From: Oncomelania hupensis
Lineage: Eukaryota; Mollusca; Gastropoda; Littorinimorpha; Pomatiopsidae
Length of the DNA: 64,000 bases
Direction: 5' to 3'
Assembly (NCBI GenBank): GCA_036898135.1
Contig: CM072511.1
Span: 23,237,631-23,301,630, forward strand
Of this stretch, positions 33,421 to 44,129 are shown in pieces. Position numbers and translations under genes: made by a program. Under the pieces are notes generated by a model, which saw only the letters and a program-made list of their open reading frames with translations, searched no databases and was not told the origin of the DNA. The first letter of the stretch is position 1. Each line of letters begins with the position of its first letter.

Positions 33421-35434
33421 GGTTAGCATTGCATTTGCAGGCTATGCACATACCCATTGTCTGAAGTTAGACTCTTGGACAAAGTTAGGACAATAGCATT
33501 TTGCAATGTAAAGTTAGGGCTGAGCAAGCAACGTCCCACAGGCTGCTGATAACGTTAATGCCTTTGCATAGAAAGATTGAGTTGGAACTTCGTTACCGTG
33601 CAAACAAGTCTACACAATTGTGCTGAACATAACACCGTGCACAATCTGTGTCTTTGCAATGAATGTTCAGGTTCGTAGGAATAATATTGTCTTTGGTTGC
33701 AAAGAGGTTAACACTTTTTTTTCTTCCAGAACAAAATAGAAATCGATAGAATGATGTTAGATGCTGTCCAAGAGTATGCACTTACTATAGTGTGCCTTTC
33801 TAATTTACAATCCTGCTCAATATTTCTGGTGTATTTGTAGAGGGTGGTGGTTAGGGGTGAGGGAGGAATTGAATTCGTTGGAAGCTGTCAATCTATACAA
33901 ATGAAGTTGAATACTCGATAAAGGATGAGCACTACGCTAGTTTGGCTTTGTAATTTGGTGTTTTAGTGTAAGTCGAGAAGCTATAATTTAATTGGTTAGG
34001 AGTTTTCCTTCCTCCCCCCCCCCCCCCTTCACCTTACCCCACGTCCACCTTCCATTTCTTCCGCCTCCCCCCCCCCCTTTAATTTTTAATTCCTCCCTTT
34101 TTTTAATTATTTTTTTTTTTTTAGGAAGCTGCAAGTTCTGCTAAAGTCGGTAATTCAAAGGTTAAAAAAAAAAAAAACACACACACACACACACACAAAA
34201 ACTCTATATCTGAAATAACCCCATTTTGCAAGATTTTATTATATGAATTTTTTTTTCGTTTTTTTTTTTAATCAGTTTATAGTCCCCTCTCTTCTCGATA
34301 AGGATTTTCAGAGAGGAGACTTTGATTTTTTTTTCGTAGACATCAATGTTTAATTTATTTAATTTATTTCGGCAAAGAAAACAGGTGTAATTGAAATTGA
34401 GTAACTTTATAGAATTAAGAGAAGGGCGTACGCTAATAATATTAACAATATTGGTAGAATGTTATTGTTTTAAATGTTAATTTTGGAATGTTAGAAATGT
34501 TATTGTTATTTTTTAAAAACTGAATTATGTTTTTGTATCCTCCACAACCCCGAAAGGGGCGATTAATTGGATTAAATCTTGAATCTTGAAAACGTGCACA
34601 TAAAGATGCATTATCTAAATGTAAAAGTGAATTACTTTGTGTGCGTGCACAAAAAAAACTAAACTTGAAGGACTCGTACAGGATATGTTGCGTTGTTTGA
34701 CTACAATTTTGACTTCACCCGATTTGATTATGCTTGGTTTAGCACGAGTGCCCAACCTTTTCTCTGGTCCGCCGATGTCTTCATTTGCAGGACGTCACTT
34801 CATAGCTGGTATGGCTCTCGAGTCTGGTGCATTTTCCTCCCGATTTCATCAAAGATGCAAGTATCAATGGTCGAACTCTTTGCTTTCGCAGTGCACAGCG
34901 CTCGCGGTCTAGAATTGCTCTTTCGAACTTTCTTGATAACCGTTGCCGAGTTATGCGAACGATTTGCCGAAAAACGACCCTAAAACTCTCATCTCTGAAC
35001 CCTTTTTATGAGGATTTCCAATCATAAAATCTCCGCTTTATCGCTAACGAGCGATGAATGATAATGCGTAAGAAGAGTATTCCAGGCCTGCAGAAGTGGT
35101 CTTAGAAGTTCGGAACTTTGAATGAAGCTCTAGAGATTGAAAATCCTGATCCGGTGAAGTCCGGAATATACCCAAGATAGTTCACTTGATGCAACACACG
35201 TGATAATCAATGATTTGCAGAAAATCTGGGAAAATAGATTTAGAGGTCGGAATCTGGGAATATAATAACAAACGAAGTTTAGGCCTACTAGTTGATCTGA
35301 TTTAGCAGAAAGTGCAGAAACATTGCGAGCAGGGATTGAAATTCGGAATTTGATAAATGTTTAATGTGTTACAAAAAGATGCAGCAAATGTAGTTATGAC
35401 TTATAAGTGATGCCACATAATACCTACACTCTTT

Positions 35435-35436
<2 letters not shown>
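33421..35436. other. No recognisable gene; homopolymer tracts
   Basis: C-runs at 34014-34027 and 34068-34077, T-runs near 34115 and 34250, and a short CA run at 34181-34196. A possible retroposon end, GATTAAATCTTGAATCTTGAA, lies near 34570-34590. All three plus frames are open for stretches of 34640-35030, but no domain is recognisable. Confidence 0.45.
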
Positions 35437-35439
<3 letters not shown>

Positions 35440-35505
<66 letters not shown>

Positions 35506-35727
35506 CCATCATCATCATCACCATCATCATTATCAGCAACAACAGCAGCAGCAGCAGCGTCATCATCATCGTGGTCGTCATATATTCGTCATCATCATCA
35601 TCGTGGTCGTCGTAGTCATCATCATCATCATCTGCAGCAGCAGCAGCGTCATCATCATCATCATCATCATCGTGGTCGTCGTAGTCATCATCATCATCAT
35701 CATTATCATCATCATCATCATCATCAT
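35440..35727. repeat. (CAT)n compound microsatellite
   Basis: CAT arrays with CAG and CGT interruptions in a duplicated pattern (GTGGTCGTC followed by CATCATCATC and CAGCAGCAG, seen twice). The right end meets a SINE A copy in the tail position. Confidence 0.95.
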
Positions 35728-35915
35728 CGCCTGACGCCCCAAACAATTGGCCACAATCTTGGGCGACCGGGAAAGGATGACAAGGGACCTAGTGTCTGTC
35801 ACTCACCGTTCTAAGACATTATCGTCCGGATCTGTAAAAGTTCGTGCAATATGGAATGCACTAAGATAAGACCTTGGTTCATACTCCAATCCGAAGGAGT
35901 ATGGGGACGCTTGCC
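35728..35915 (-). mobile_element. SINE family A, copy 3 (decayed)
   Basis: The reverse complement contains ATACTCCTTCGGATTGGAGT, GATCCGGACGATAATGTC and CCGGTCGCCCAAGATTGTGG, then GGGGCGTCAGGCG, and joins ATG repeats. The 3' module is largely lost. Confidence 0.6.
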
Positions 35916-36579
35916 TGCCTGCACCGGGTTCATTTTAATCTTTGGGGACCAGGTCCAGACCTTCAACCAGCTAACAGAATAGTCAAAATTGGCGGTTAAA
36001 CTCGCTATATCCAGCTGCATTCCAACGTATCTAGTTCAATAAGCTAGAATTCACACCTTCCCACAAATTGGGGGTTTAAATTCCTTACTGAGCTAAATCC
36101 TGGGGTTACATACAAAATTGTCCAAATTAGCAGTGAAGAAACGTAATCCAACTGAATTCCTTGCAAATTCATCTAGTAAAAAAGAAGGTTGTGTTTGAAG
36201 ATAAAAAGATACCAAAATGAGGAGTACGAAAAATGTAATTCCAATTAAACCCGGTAGATTCACCATCGAACCGATGGAAGCAAAATCGAAAAGGCCGAGA
36301 AGAAGACACTAGAAGATTTGTCTTATTTGCCTTAGCGGTAAAAATGTAGGCGCAGACGAGAAAGGCTAGAATGAACGGGAACAGCATCAATGCAATACAC
36401 CTGGAAATCTAAGGTACTATGGACCCGAGGGACAATAGAAGGGAGGAACTTGAACCTAATTGAATTTAGATCTTCTTCTTGATGTTGAGGGTTCACGATC
36501 AATGCGTCGATCATTCGGGCTCCTATAGTTGTTGAGGGAGTTCACAATTCTTGTGTAAATTTGAAGTAGGACAAAAAAA
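35916..36579. other. No recognisable gene
   Basis: No coding or RNA signature found. Confidence 0.4.
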
Positions 36580-36690
36580 AGACCTTAAACGAATATAGAC
36601 CAAGATTTGAGGAAACATAAACCTAGATCTGGGGGAACAGATAGACTAAGATTTGAAGGAACATATGGGCCTATTTGGTGAAACAGATAA
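36580..36690 (+). repeat. Degenerate about 24-bp minisatellite
   Basis: Four to five units near GGAACATAGACCTAGATTTG, related to 2575-2660. Confidence 0.5.
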
Positions 36691-37134
36691 GAGTAAACGC
36701 TTGGTTGATCGATCCCGATCTTTGACGCATAATACAATGTACCCAGAGAGATCTGTCAATCCCGTCATGTCAGCGATAGGAGCATTGTTTCATGCGCTCA
36801 GTGGGCTGCAGCAGGTTGCCCAGCAGTGTGGTAGAACTATAGAATGACGTCTAGGTACCGTATTGTACTGTACATTCAGCCTATACTACAAAAAGGCCCA
36901 CCCAGTATCTTATTTGTCGCGCTCGTTCACTAACAGCTGCAAGAAATCCACTGACACCGATCGATGCGTTAGTATCCGGTGAATTTTAAGTAGCCAGTTA
37001 CTTCACAAGACTTGCTTGGGTGGGGGTAAGGGATGAGAGGTCATGATACGAGGGTAGGGGCTGGGAAGAAGGGGATCATCGACTCACTCGGGAGTAGTCT
37101 GAATATTAAAGTATCATTGATCTTCCCCGATGCA
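36691..37134. other. No recognisable gene
   Basis: Ordinary mixed-composition DNA. No feature seen. Confidence 0.4.
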
Positions 37135-38130
37135 GAACGTTACGCACTTTTTTTGAAACCGCACTCGCGCGCACCTATTAATAGCAACAGGCATTTGCCA
37201 GCCAGCCAACATTCGGGAGCTAAAGCTAGCAGTTACCAAAGCCGGTCAGAAAAGGAATCCCTGAAAACATTTGCTTTTTTCGTTTTAGGTTGATAAAATA
37301 GACCCCCATCTGCCCAAGACACCCATTTCAAGCCAGGTGGGTCACTCAAAAATAGGTTCAAAGGTCACACGGCTGTACCGTTACAAATAGGGGAAATAAC
37401 TTCTTGTCTGAACTGAAAATTCCAACTGTAGCGGTTGGTTGGAGCGACGAAAGTCCACTTTACCATTGTGTAATGTGATAACAAAGTCCACTTTACCATT
37501 GGGTAAGTGATAGCAAAGTCCACTTTACCATTGTGTAATGTGATAACAAAGTCCACTTTACCGTTGTGTAGTGTGATAACAAAGTCCACTTTGCCATTGT
37601 GTAATGTAATAACAAAGTCCACTTTGCCATTGTGTAATGTAATAACAAAGTCCACTTTACCATTGTGTAATGTGATAACAAAGTCCACTTTACCATTGGG
37701 TAATGTGATAGCAAAGTCCACTTTACTATTGTGTAATGTGATAACAAAGTCCACTTTACTATTGTGTAATGTGATAACAAAGTCCACTTTACCATTGTGT
37801 AATGTAATAGCAATGCTTAAAAAGTCCACTTTATCGTTGTGTAATGTGTTAACAAAGTCCACGTTAAGTCCATGTGATAACAAAGTCAACTTTACGGTTG
37901 TGTAATGTGATAACAAAGTCCACTTTACCGTTGTGTAATGTGATAACAAAGTCCACTTTACCATTGTGTAATGTGATAACAAAGTCCACTTTACCATTGT
38001 GTAATGTGATAACAAAGTCCACTTTACCGTTGTGTAATGTGATAACAAAGTCCACTTTACCATTGTGTAATGTAATAGCAATGCCAATTTTTGGATAAAC
38101 CCGTTTTTACCAAAAGTAAAAAAGCATTCA
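37135..38130 (+). repeat. Dispersed repeat E, copy 3, with internal satellite expansion
   Basis: The flanks match copy 2 (20368-20790): GGGAGCTAAAGCTAGCA, TTTTAGGTTGATAAAATAGA, GGTTCAAAGGTCACACGG, CCAACTGTAGCGGTTGG on the left, and GTAATAGCAATGCC, AACCCGTTTTTACCAAAAGT on the right. Between them a 33-bp segment that is single in copies 1 and 2 is tandemly repeated. Confidence 0.75.
37447..38083 (+). repeat. 33-bp minisatellite, about 19 units
   Basis: The unit reads AAAGTCCACTTTACCATTGT then GTAATGTGATAAC, with scattered C/T and A/G variants and two shorter or irregular units near 37810-37885. Because 33 is a multiple of three, several frames stay open, the longest on the minus strand over 37365-38087 with an 11-residue period (KVDFVITLHNG). 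I regard that frame as a by-product. Confidence 0.95.
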
Positions 38131-38199
38131 AATTGGGGCCTTTTAAATGGTAGTTTTTCTTAAAGTACTTGCAAGCCTGATATCCAAAGACGACGAAAA

Positions 38200-38282
38200 C
38201 GACGACGTCGACGACGACGACGACGACGAAGAAGAAGAAGAAGAAGAAGAAGAAGAAGAAGAAGAAGAAGAAGAAGAAGAAG

Positions 38283-38333
<51 letters not shown>
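38200..38333. repeat. Compound (ACG)n-(AAG)n-(AAC)n microsatellite
   Basis: Three trinucleotide arrays join without spacers: ACG to about 38228, AAG to about 38283, AAC to 38333. Each step changes one base of the unit. Confidence 0.95.
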
Positions 38334-38334
<1 letters not shown>

Positions 38335-38502
38335 TTGCAGTAGTGCGCTGTCAACCAGAGAAGGTTTGAGATTGTTGAGATTGGTTTAGGCAAATTACAG
38401 TTGTGCAATCCGAAGGCTACATTAAACCATGAACCGTGTCTAATAAAAGAAGTCGAAATTAAAACCCAACACATTTATATATCCCACTACACATAGCCAC
38501 AT

Positions 38503-38569
38503 ACACAAATGTACTTACATATATTTATACAGAATACACAAATGTACTTACATATATTTATACAGAATA
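38503..38569 (+). repeat. 33-bp tandem duplication
   Basis: Two exact-looking copies of a unit containing CACAAATGTACTTACATATA. It is unrelated in sequence to the 33-bp satellite upstream. Confidence 0.85.
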
Positions 38570-38944
38570 AGATCTATGAAACGTACATCTCCCCAAACCC
38601 GCTACCAAAGTTACGCCCGTAACCTACAACCTTAAAAACCCACAAACTCCAACCCTAACACAAGCACACACTTATCCACATACACACATCCATCCACACA
38701 CACACGCACACACACACACACAAGTATGTAGAACATCAAAACTGGGTTTATTTTAGAATGTAGGAATCGGAAAGTGTTTTTTTGACGGAAAGAACGCAAA
38801 TTTCTTCTAAAAATGAAAGAATCTAATGCAAAATTGGCTCTTTCCGTCTAAACAGTTGATCTAGTAAGTTCGTCTCCTATAGGGGACGAAATAGGTTGAA
38901 CTTTTTCTAAAAAGTGACTGGATTTTCTCCGTCCAGGATAGAGC

Positions 38945-39025
38945 ACTCCCTTGTACTTAAAACACTCTCATGCACTACCACTGCACTCCCATGCACTAAC
39001 AGAGCACTCCCGCGCACTTAGAAAA
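38945..39025 (+). repeat. Degenerate 20-22-bp GCACTCCC repeat
   Basis: About four units of the form GAGCACTCCC(A/G)TGCACTTA. Confidence 0.6.
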
Positions 39026-39155
39026 AAGTGGGTGGCTGGAAAAAAGTGGGTGGGTGGCTAACACACAAACCCATTCTCCGCATAAAAAGCAAGGTCAGTC
39101 ACCCATTTCAAGGCTTATGTGTACGCACACTCATCCACACCCACACATCCATCCA

Positions 39156-39156
39156 T

Positions 39157-39199
<43 letters not shown>
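39156..39199. repeat. (CA)n microsatellite
   Basis: About 44 bp of CA directly before the reverse-transcriptase fragment. Confidence 0.95.
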
Positions 39200-39201
<2 letters not shown>

Positions 39202-39205
39202 AACA

Positions 39206-39486
39206 AACACTTTGGTGAATTGGACAGGAAGTTAGTTGATGAGTCACCGATTCCTCTTTTAACATCAATGTTGTCTAATGAGAAGTTGAAACAGGCACTA
39301 CAGTAATTGAAATGGAGTAGGTACAGAGATGACGGGATAACCTTATTACCGGGCATCTAGACACATTTCAGGAACATCTGCGTCTTCAGAATTTTCGCTG
39401 GACAGTATCATATGGCAAAGAAGTGGACTATCTTGACGTGAAGGTAAAAATTACAGAAGAAGGAATGATAGAGAAAGGTGTATTAA
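39206..39486 (+). pseudogene. Decayed reverse-transcriptase fragment, possibly Penelope-like
   Basis: In one plus frame HFGELDRKLVDESPIP is followed, after a stop, by LKWSRYRDDGITLLPG, where RYRDDG resembles the catalytic palm motif of a reverse transcriptase. After a frameshift, HLDTFQEHLRLQNFRWTVSY and GKEVDYLDVKVKI follow, like the segment after the palm in Penelope-like elements (an FT.EIS...FLDV pattern). It breaks off into A-rich and then unrelated DNA at about 39486. At least one stop and one frameshift make it non-coding. Family assignment rests on short motifs only. Confidence 0.45.
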
Positions 39487-39670
39487 AAAAAAAAAAAACA
39501 TTCACACATCTTCCTTCCCCTTTACTCTTACTATTCGCCTTTTGTTTTCAAGAGATTAGCAATAGGAGTGGGTAGAAGACTCAAAATGAATATATATATA
39601 TAAGCAATAACAGTCGTCTATTAGCTTGCGTTACACATTTTATAAGTTTTTGCGATTTTTGATCCAGGTT

Positions 39671-40085
39671 ATAATACTAATAATACTAATACTATTGGAT
39701 GCTACATAGTCACCTTTTCTCAAATCAATCAGGTTCAAAGCGCGGCGATCTGTACCCACATACACGCTCACCTGTTTCATCCACCCTCACGCACACAACA
39801 AATACACATCCATCACTCAAACTCAACAGGTGGTTTAAAGGCAGGGAGATCGCTATTGGAAGATGGAAAGAAAATCGAATTTTTATTTTTGAAATTTTAT
39901 ATTGACTGCGTCCTGTACCATTATTGAAGGGAGGGAAGGAAGAAACCGGAGTGCCCGGAGAAAACTCTCGGTGACCTCAATAGTCTCGTACCTAAGTCAC
40001 CTACGTTCGCCCCTTGCGGGGAATCGAACTCGCGACCCTCGGCATTGGAAACCGGCGAATAATCCACTGCGCCACGAGACTAACG
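39671..40085 (-). mobile_element. tRNA-derived SINE (family C), copy 2
   Basis: Minus strand: TCTCGTGGCGCAGTGGATTA (A-box region), CCGGTTTCCAATGCCG (anticodon-like arm), GAGTTCGATTCC (B box), then the TTTTCTCCGGGCACTCC core and a body matching 75-470 nearly base for base. The tail is ATTAGTATTATTAG at 39671-39690. It is better preserved than copy 1. Confidence 0.85.
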
Positions 40086-40135
40086 ATAATCTATTTGAAC
40101 AGATATGACGACAACGGCATAGTTCACGACGTGGT

Positions 40136-40306
40136 ATAGGAGGCGAGATATAGCAAACGCTCGAGCATTTGCGCGAGCATTTGCACGAGCAAAAGCGCGA
40201 ACCTCGCGCACTTGCTCGCGCATTTGCTCCTGCAAGTGTTCGAGCAAATGCGCGAGCAAGTGCGCGATCATTTGCTCGAGCGGTTGCTACGCCCGTTGCT
40301 ATAAGG
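40136..40306. mobile_element. Foldback element of 12-mer quasi-palindromes, copy 1
   Basis: It starts GGAGGCGAGATATAGCAAACG and is filled with 12-bp words such as GAGCAAATGCGC, its reverse complement GCGCATTTGCTC, and GAGCAAGTGCGC. It ends GGTTGCTAC..CGTTGCTATAAGG, an imperfect inverted match to the start. The long alanine/arginine-rich frames on both strands are produced by the 12-bp period. Confidence 0.6.
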
Positions 40307-40531
40307 GTTTTTCTGAAAACTGTCAACGGAAAGGAACTGAAAATGAACACATGTTTTTTTTTTTGGTAGATCTCCGACCTAGATATTTTGTATTTATCCG
40401 CATTAGTTTGATGTTAAATATTTACGTAATATTTGTGTCCCATAGACTTACTTTCTAAGTTGAATACAATTTAAATATCTGTCTCAATATGTTTTAAGAT
40501 ACACATTCTTTTCCGGGTATAATTTTTACGT

Positions 40532-40859
40532 TTATGGAGCGGAATATAGCAAACGCATGCGCATTTGCTCGAACACTTGCTGGAGCATTTGCTCGAACAC
40601 TTGCTGGAGCAAGTGCGCGAACCTCGCGCAAATGCTCGAGCATTTGCCCCAGCAAGTGTTCGAGCAAATGCGCGAGGAAGTGCGCGATCATTGCTGGAGC
40701 AAGTGCGCGAACCTCGCGCAAATGCTCGAGCATTTGCCCCAGCAAGTGTTCGAGCAAATGCGCGAGGAAGTGCGCGATCATTTGCTCGCGCAAGTGCGCG
40801 AGGTTCGCGCATTTGCTCGTGCAAATGCTCGCGCGTTTCCTATATCTCGCCTCCCATAA
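40532..40859. mobile_element. Foldback element with terminal inverted repeats, copy 2
   Basis: 328 bp. The left end TTATGGAGCGGAATATAGCA and the right end (reverse complement) TTATGGGAGGCGAGATATAG form inverted termini, and CGT flanks both sides (40529-40531, 40860-40862) as a possible 3-bp target duplication. The interior is 12-mers of the GAGCAAATGCGC type. A block of about 90 bp (from about 40605) is directly repeated at about 40693. No transposase is encoded. Confidence 0.65.
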
Positions 40860-40960
40860 CGTGGTAAACGCGAGCGTGCTGTCCGAAAGAGTAGGTGACT
40901 CGGAGCACACAGAGACTCAGGACAATAGTGTACTCGTAATTAATGCCACTTACATATATT

Positions 40961-40962
<2 letters not shown>

Positions 40963-41029
<67 letters not shown>
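40963..41029. repeat. (CT)n microsatellite
   Basis: About 67 bp of CT immediately upstream of repeat D copy 2. Confidence 0.95.
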
Positions 41030-41031
<2 letters not shown>

Positions 41032-41663
41032 CCTTGGGGTCATGAGCAATCTTGCCACTGTAGATCGTTCTAACCTATAAAGGGAAAAGTGAAAGCCCCA
41101 GTTGAAAACCTGTCTTTCCTTTATAGGCATGACCGATTCACTGCGGCAACAGTACCTCCGTTGGAGTGCCGGGGGTTTCAGTATAAATAGTATCCCCACT
41201 TTCTGGAAATTTAGTGCTTTAAATTCCCACTGTCGCTGTCTTCCTCATTTGCTCTTTCCCATTCCTGCTCTGTCCTATCACTCTGCTATACTATCTTCTT
41301 CTTCGCTAGATCAATGACCTACCTTTTTTCTTGAAAACTCTTCCTGGACAAGACTCCTTGTTTGTGTATGAGGTCTGTTGGATCAGCTTGGGAGTTTTGG
41401 ACGCTTTCTGCCGGGTGGTCACTAGGGCTTCCTATGATGTTATTATTTAGCAATATAGGCATTTTATATTTATGTGTTTTGCTGATAATTTATAATGATG
41501 TTTGTATTCTATTTGGTTTTTGTAACCGGGGGTTCGAGTAGTTGGGGTAAAGCCTCAGCCGTCCCCTGCGTGGGATGTCTTTATTGTAAAGTGACTGTCC
41601 GGTGAAGGGCGTTCAGTTTTCCCACTAGGGTTGTTTCAGCAGATCTTTTATACGGATTGGGGG
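41030..41663 (+). mobile_element. Repeat D copy 2, 5' part
   Basis: From GCCGGGGGTTTCAGTATAAA (about 41168) the sequence matches copies 1 and 3 up to TATACGGATTGGGGG, where a solo LTR interrupts it. The first 125 bp (41042-41165) are absent from the other copies and are flanked by TTGGGGT/TTGGAGT, suggesting an extra insertion near the 5' end. Confidence 0.65.
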
Positions 41664-43171
41664 TGTCACGTGGGGTTTATGGGCTCTGCACAATGGAATT
41701 ATGGACCCTCACGTTTATTCGGTGGGAACTGCTAGTAAGTCACCCTATGAATTACTTTAATAAATTTATTTGTTTAGCTCGTTCTGTGTTAAGGTTGGGG
41801 TACAGAAATAGATAGAAAAATGGTAAAAGATTACTGTCACACTAGCTTTCACACGGCTATGAATCATATGTAGTCCAGCCACTTGATAACAGTTAAAATC
41901 ACACATTTATTTCTTCTACTCTATACAAGATTCTCTAAGTACTAATCTAACTTAAAAAGTCTCAGTCAATGCTAATAGTTCGATCGCTGATAGTCTAGGT
42001 AGCTGTTATATCTTCATCGGGCACTTGCTATTTGATTTTATGTAGATTGGACTACTGTGGTCCGTTTTACAGTTTCTGGAGAGTTGGACTACTGTGGTCC
42101 TGTTTGATCAGTTTAAGTGCACCTTCGGCGATTACACTTAACTTTCTGATGGTGCGGTCGAAGTCCTTCTGTGAGGTAGCTTCTGGTACACCTTTTTCGT
42201 TGTGTAGTTGGGTTCCCTTGCCACGCTGTGGGGTCTGACAGGGTGTTTTTCCGGGTAGCTCTTTCCGACTTGTGCGGTAGAGTCTCCTCAACCAACTAGT
42301 CGTTTCTGTGGAGTGGGGTGCACAGGATAGCTCGCCTGCTCGTCTGTAATATAAGAGACGAAATTCTGCACAACCCTGAATGGTTTGTGCAGAGCGTCTC
42401 ACTGAAAGCCAAAGTAGCCCTCAGTGATAGCTCCACATCTCTATACATAAGCGACGAACATTCTGCTACTTCCGGGGTCCACTGGAATCTCAACTCTAAA
42501 TTCCTATACATACATAAATATCAATCGTGGCTAACTATACACATACAGAATTAATAATATTATAAACATTCAGTGGTACAGTCACTAGTCTGCAAACATA
42601 CATATAAGTTAAACAACAGTGGTTCCGTATGGTATACAACATGGCGGCGCAACCGGTCGTGTTTCGGCTCGTGGTCGGCTCTTCCACGTGGTACGGCAAA
42701 TTCGGATTAATAATTCACATTTATGCATAGCAAATTCCACAAACATAATTTCAACAATAATATAAATATATCACGATGAAACAGAAGGGTGTTCATTTAC
42801 CTGTTTGACAAGTTCAGGCCCGTGGTGACTTGATAGAATTCTAAGATTCTAAAGTCCTGCTTCCTGGTCTATGAGTGAAGATAGTTCTCTGCTAGCTAAG
42901 GAGATGTTGACTCTTCCTCGTCTCACACACGACTGATTCAAACTGTGTGTAGGTTCTGACACAGTAAAACTGCTCTACCCGCTAAGCTGAGCTCTCATTG
43001 GTTAAAACGGTCAAATTCAAAGCTCAAGTGCTGACTCACTGCGCTGCGTGGGTCGGGCTCGCGGTGTGTACTTTATTGCTGCTGTGTAATACTGACTCTC
43101 TAATGTTACAAAGACTACTACACAAGGCTGAATAGTCAATATGCAGAGTTAAAACTAGCCAGTTCGTGACA
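41664..43171 (-). mobile_element. Solo LTR of the element-2 family
   Basis: 1508 bp, TGTCACGTGG...TTCGTGACA on the plus strand. The reverse complement matches the 1525-bp LTRs of element 2 throughout, including the TATTTATGTATGTATAGG segment and the PEATSQKDF-coding segment. GGGGG precedes (41659-41663) and follows (43172-43176) it, a 5-bp target duplication. It interrupts repeat D. It has no internal region, as expected after LTR-LTR recombination. Confidence 0.93.
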
Positions 43172-43240
43172 GGGGGTTGTCCGGTCCTGATTTGGCTCGG
43201 AAGAGTCCGCTGGACCTAAAGCAACAATCAATCAATCAAT
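43172..43240 (+). mobile_element. Repeat D copy 2, 3' part
   Basis: Continues repeat D after the solo LTR: GTCCTGATTTGGCTCGG, GGACCTAAAGCAACAATC, then a (CAAT)n tail. It mirrors 3926-4010 in reverse complement. Confidence 0.7.
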
Positions 43241-43243
<3 letters not shown>

Positions 43244-43277
<34 letters not shown>

Positions 43278-43290
43278 TCTCTCTTTCTCT
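43244..43290. repeat. (CT)n microsatellite
   Basis: CT with a few TTT interruptions, directly after the repeat D tail. Confidence 0.9.
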
Positions 43291-43319
43291 CTATTTCTCT
43301 CTATCACTATGTGTTTTGG

Positions 43320-43975
43320 TAAGGGTTTTGGAAGTACTTAAAGGTGAAGCAGCGAAAGAGAGAAAATGGGCCCCTCATTAAGCTGGCCAAGAAACAAATT
43401 AAAAATTGAACGCAACTTTCCAACGACAAAAAGGTTACGGTAACGCTTTTAAGTATCTGCAAGCCAAAATGTATCAAAATCCGTTCATTCAATTTTGAGA
43501 TACAACGCAAAACGTGTTCAGAAAACGAGGAACCTTTGCGACCTTGACCGTTTAGAAGTTGAGCATTTTATTTACATAAAAGGATGAGCAGTAGTTCAAG
43601 AATCCGCATGGTACAAATAATCAAAATCTGTCGAGCTGTTTATGAGATAACATTAAAAACGTGTTTTGAACAGAGACGGCAAATTCCAACCCATGGAGCG
43701 ACAGACCGACAATTGGTTGAGTAGCCCTGAGTGGAAGTACCTATCTAACAAAAATATAAAAATCGGGACAGCAGTAGGCTAATTGATACATAGCGCAAAA
43801 CGTATTTAGCAAGAAAGGGACATTTGAAGTAGAGCAAGTACGTTTGCACGGGAGACTGGCCCCAAAACTAGGTTATTTTCCTATGAGGTTGTGTCAAAGT
43901 CTGTTCAGCAGTCCTTGATATATGCCTAGCAACCGACCGACAGACAGACCGACATTTTGCTCGTTCTGATTCTCT
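43320..43975. repeat. Diffuse AAGGTCA / AAAACGTGTTT repeat
   Basis: Internally repetitive: CAAAACGTGTTCAG, AAAAACGTGTTTTGAAC and GCAAAACGTATTTAGC, with recurrent CAAAATCTGT/CAAAATCCGT and CGACAGACCGAC phrases at two places. It appears to be several decayed units of one dispersed repeat. Related phrases lie at 15330 and 16780. No coding frame. Confidence 0.5.
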
Positions 43976-44129
43976 GCCGTTTCAAAGTATTTGCAAATAT
44001 TATCTGGATGTACTTTTTTTTTTAAAGAAAGAAAGAAAAAATACGATTGTGCAGGTTAAATAATTTTGTCACAAACAGTGGCGATTAACGGCATATCTGA
44101 ATGTCATATTTATTTTGAATTTCTTGCAG

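Noticed and set aside
34637..35030. Possible exon after TTCATTTGCAG at 34790
   Set aside because: All three frames are open for similar lengths, none has a recognisable domain, and no donor or partner exon was found.
37447..38083. Possible CRISPR array
   Set aside because: Units are tandem without unique spacers, and the genome is eukaryotic.
37365..38087. 240-codon minus frame with KVDFVITLHNG repeats, resembling a repeat protein
   Set aside because: The 33-bp DNA unit keeps every frame open, and other frames and the other strand are open too. No start context or codon bias supports translation.
40494..40962. Long alanine/arginine-rich frames on both strands
   Set aside because: Explained by the 12-bp quasi-palindromic period of the foldback element.
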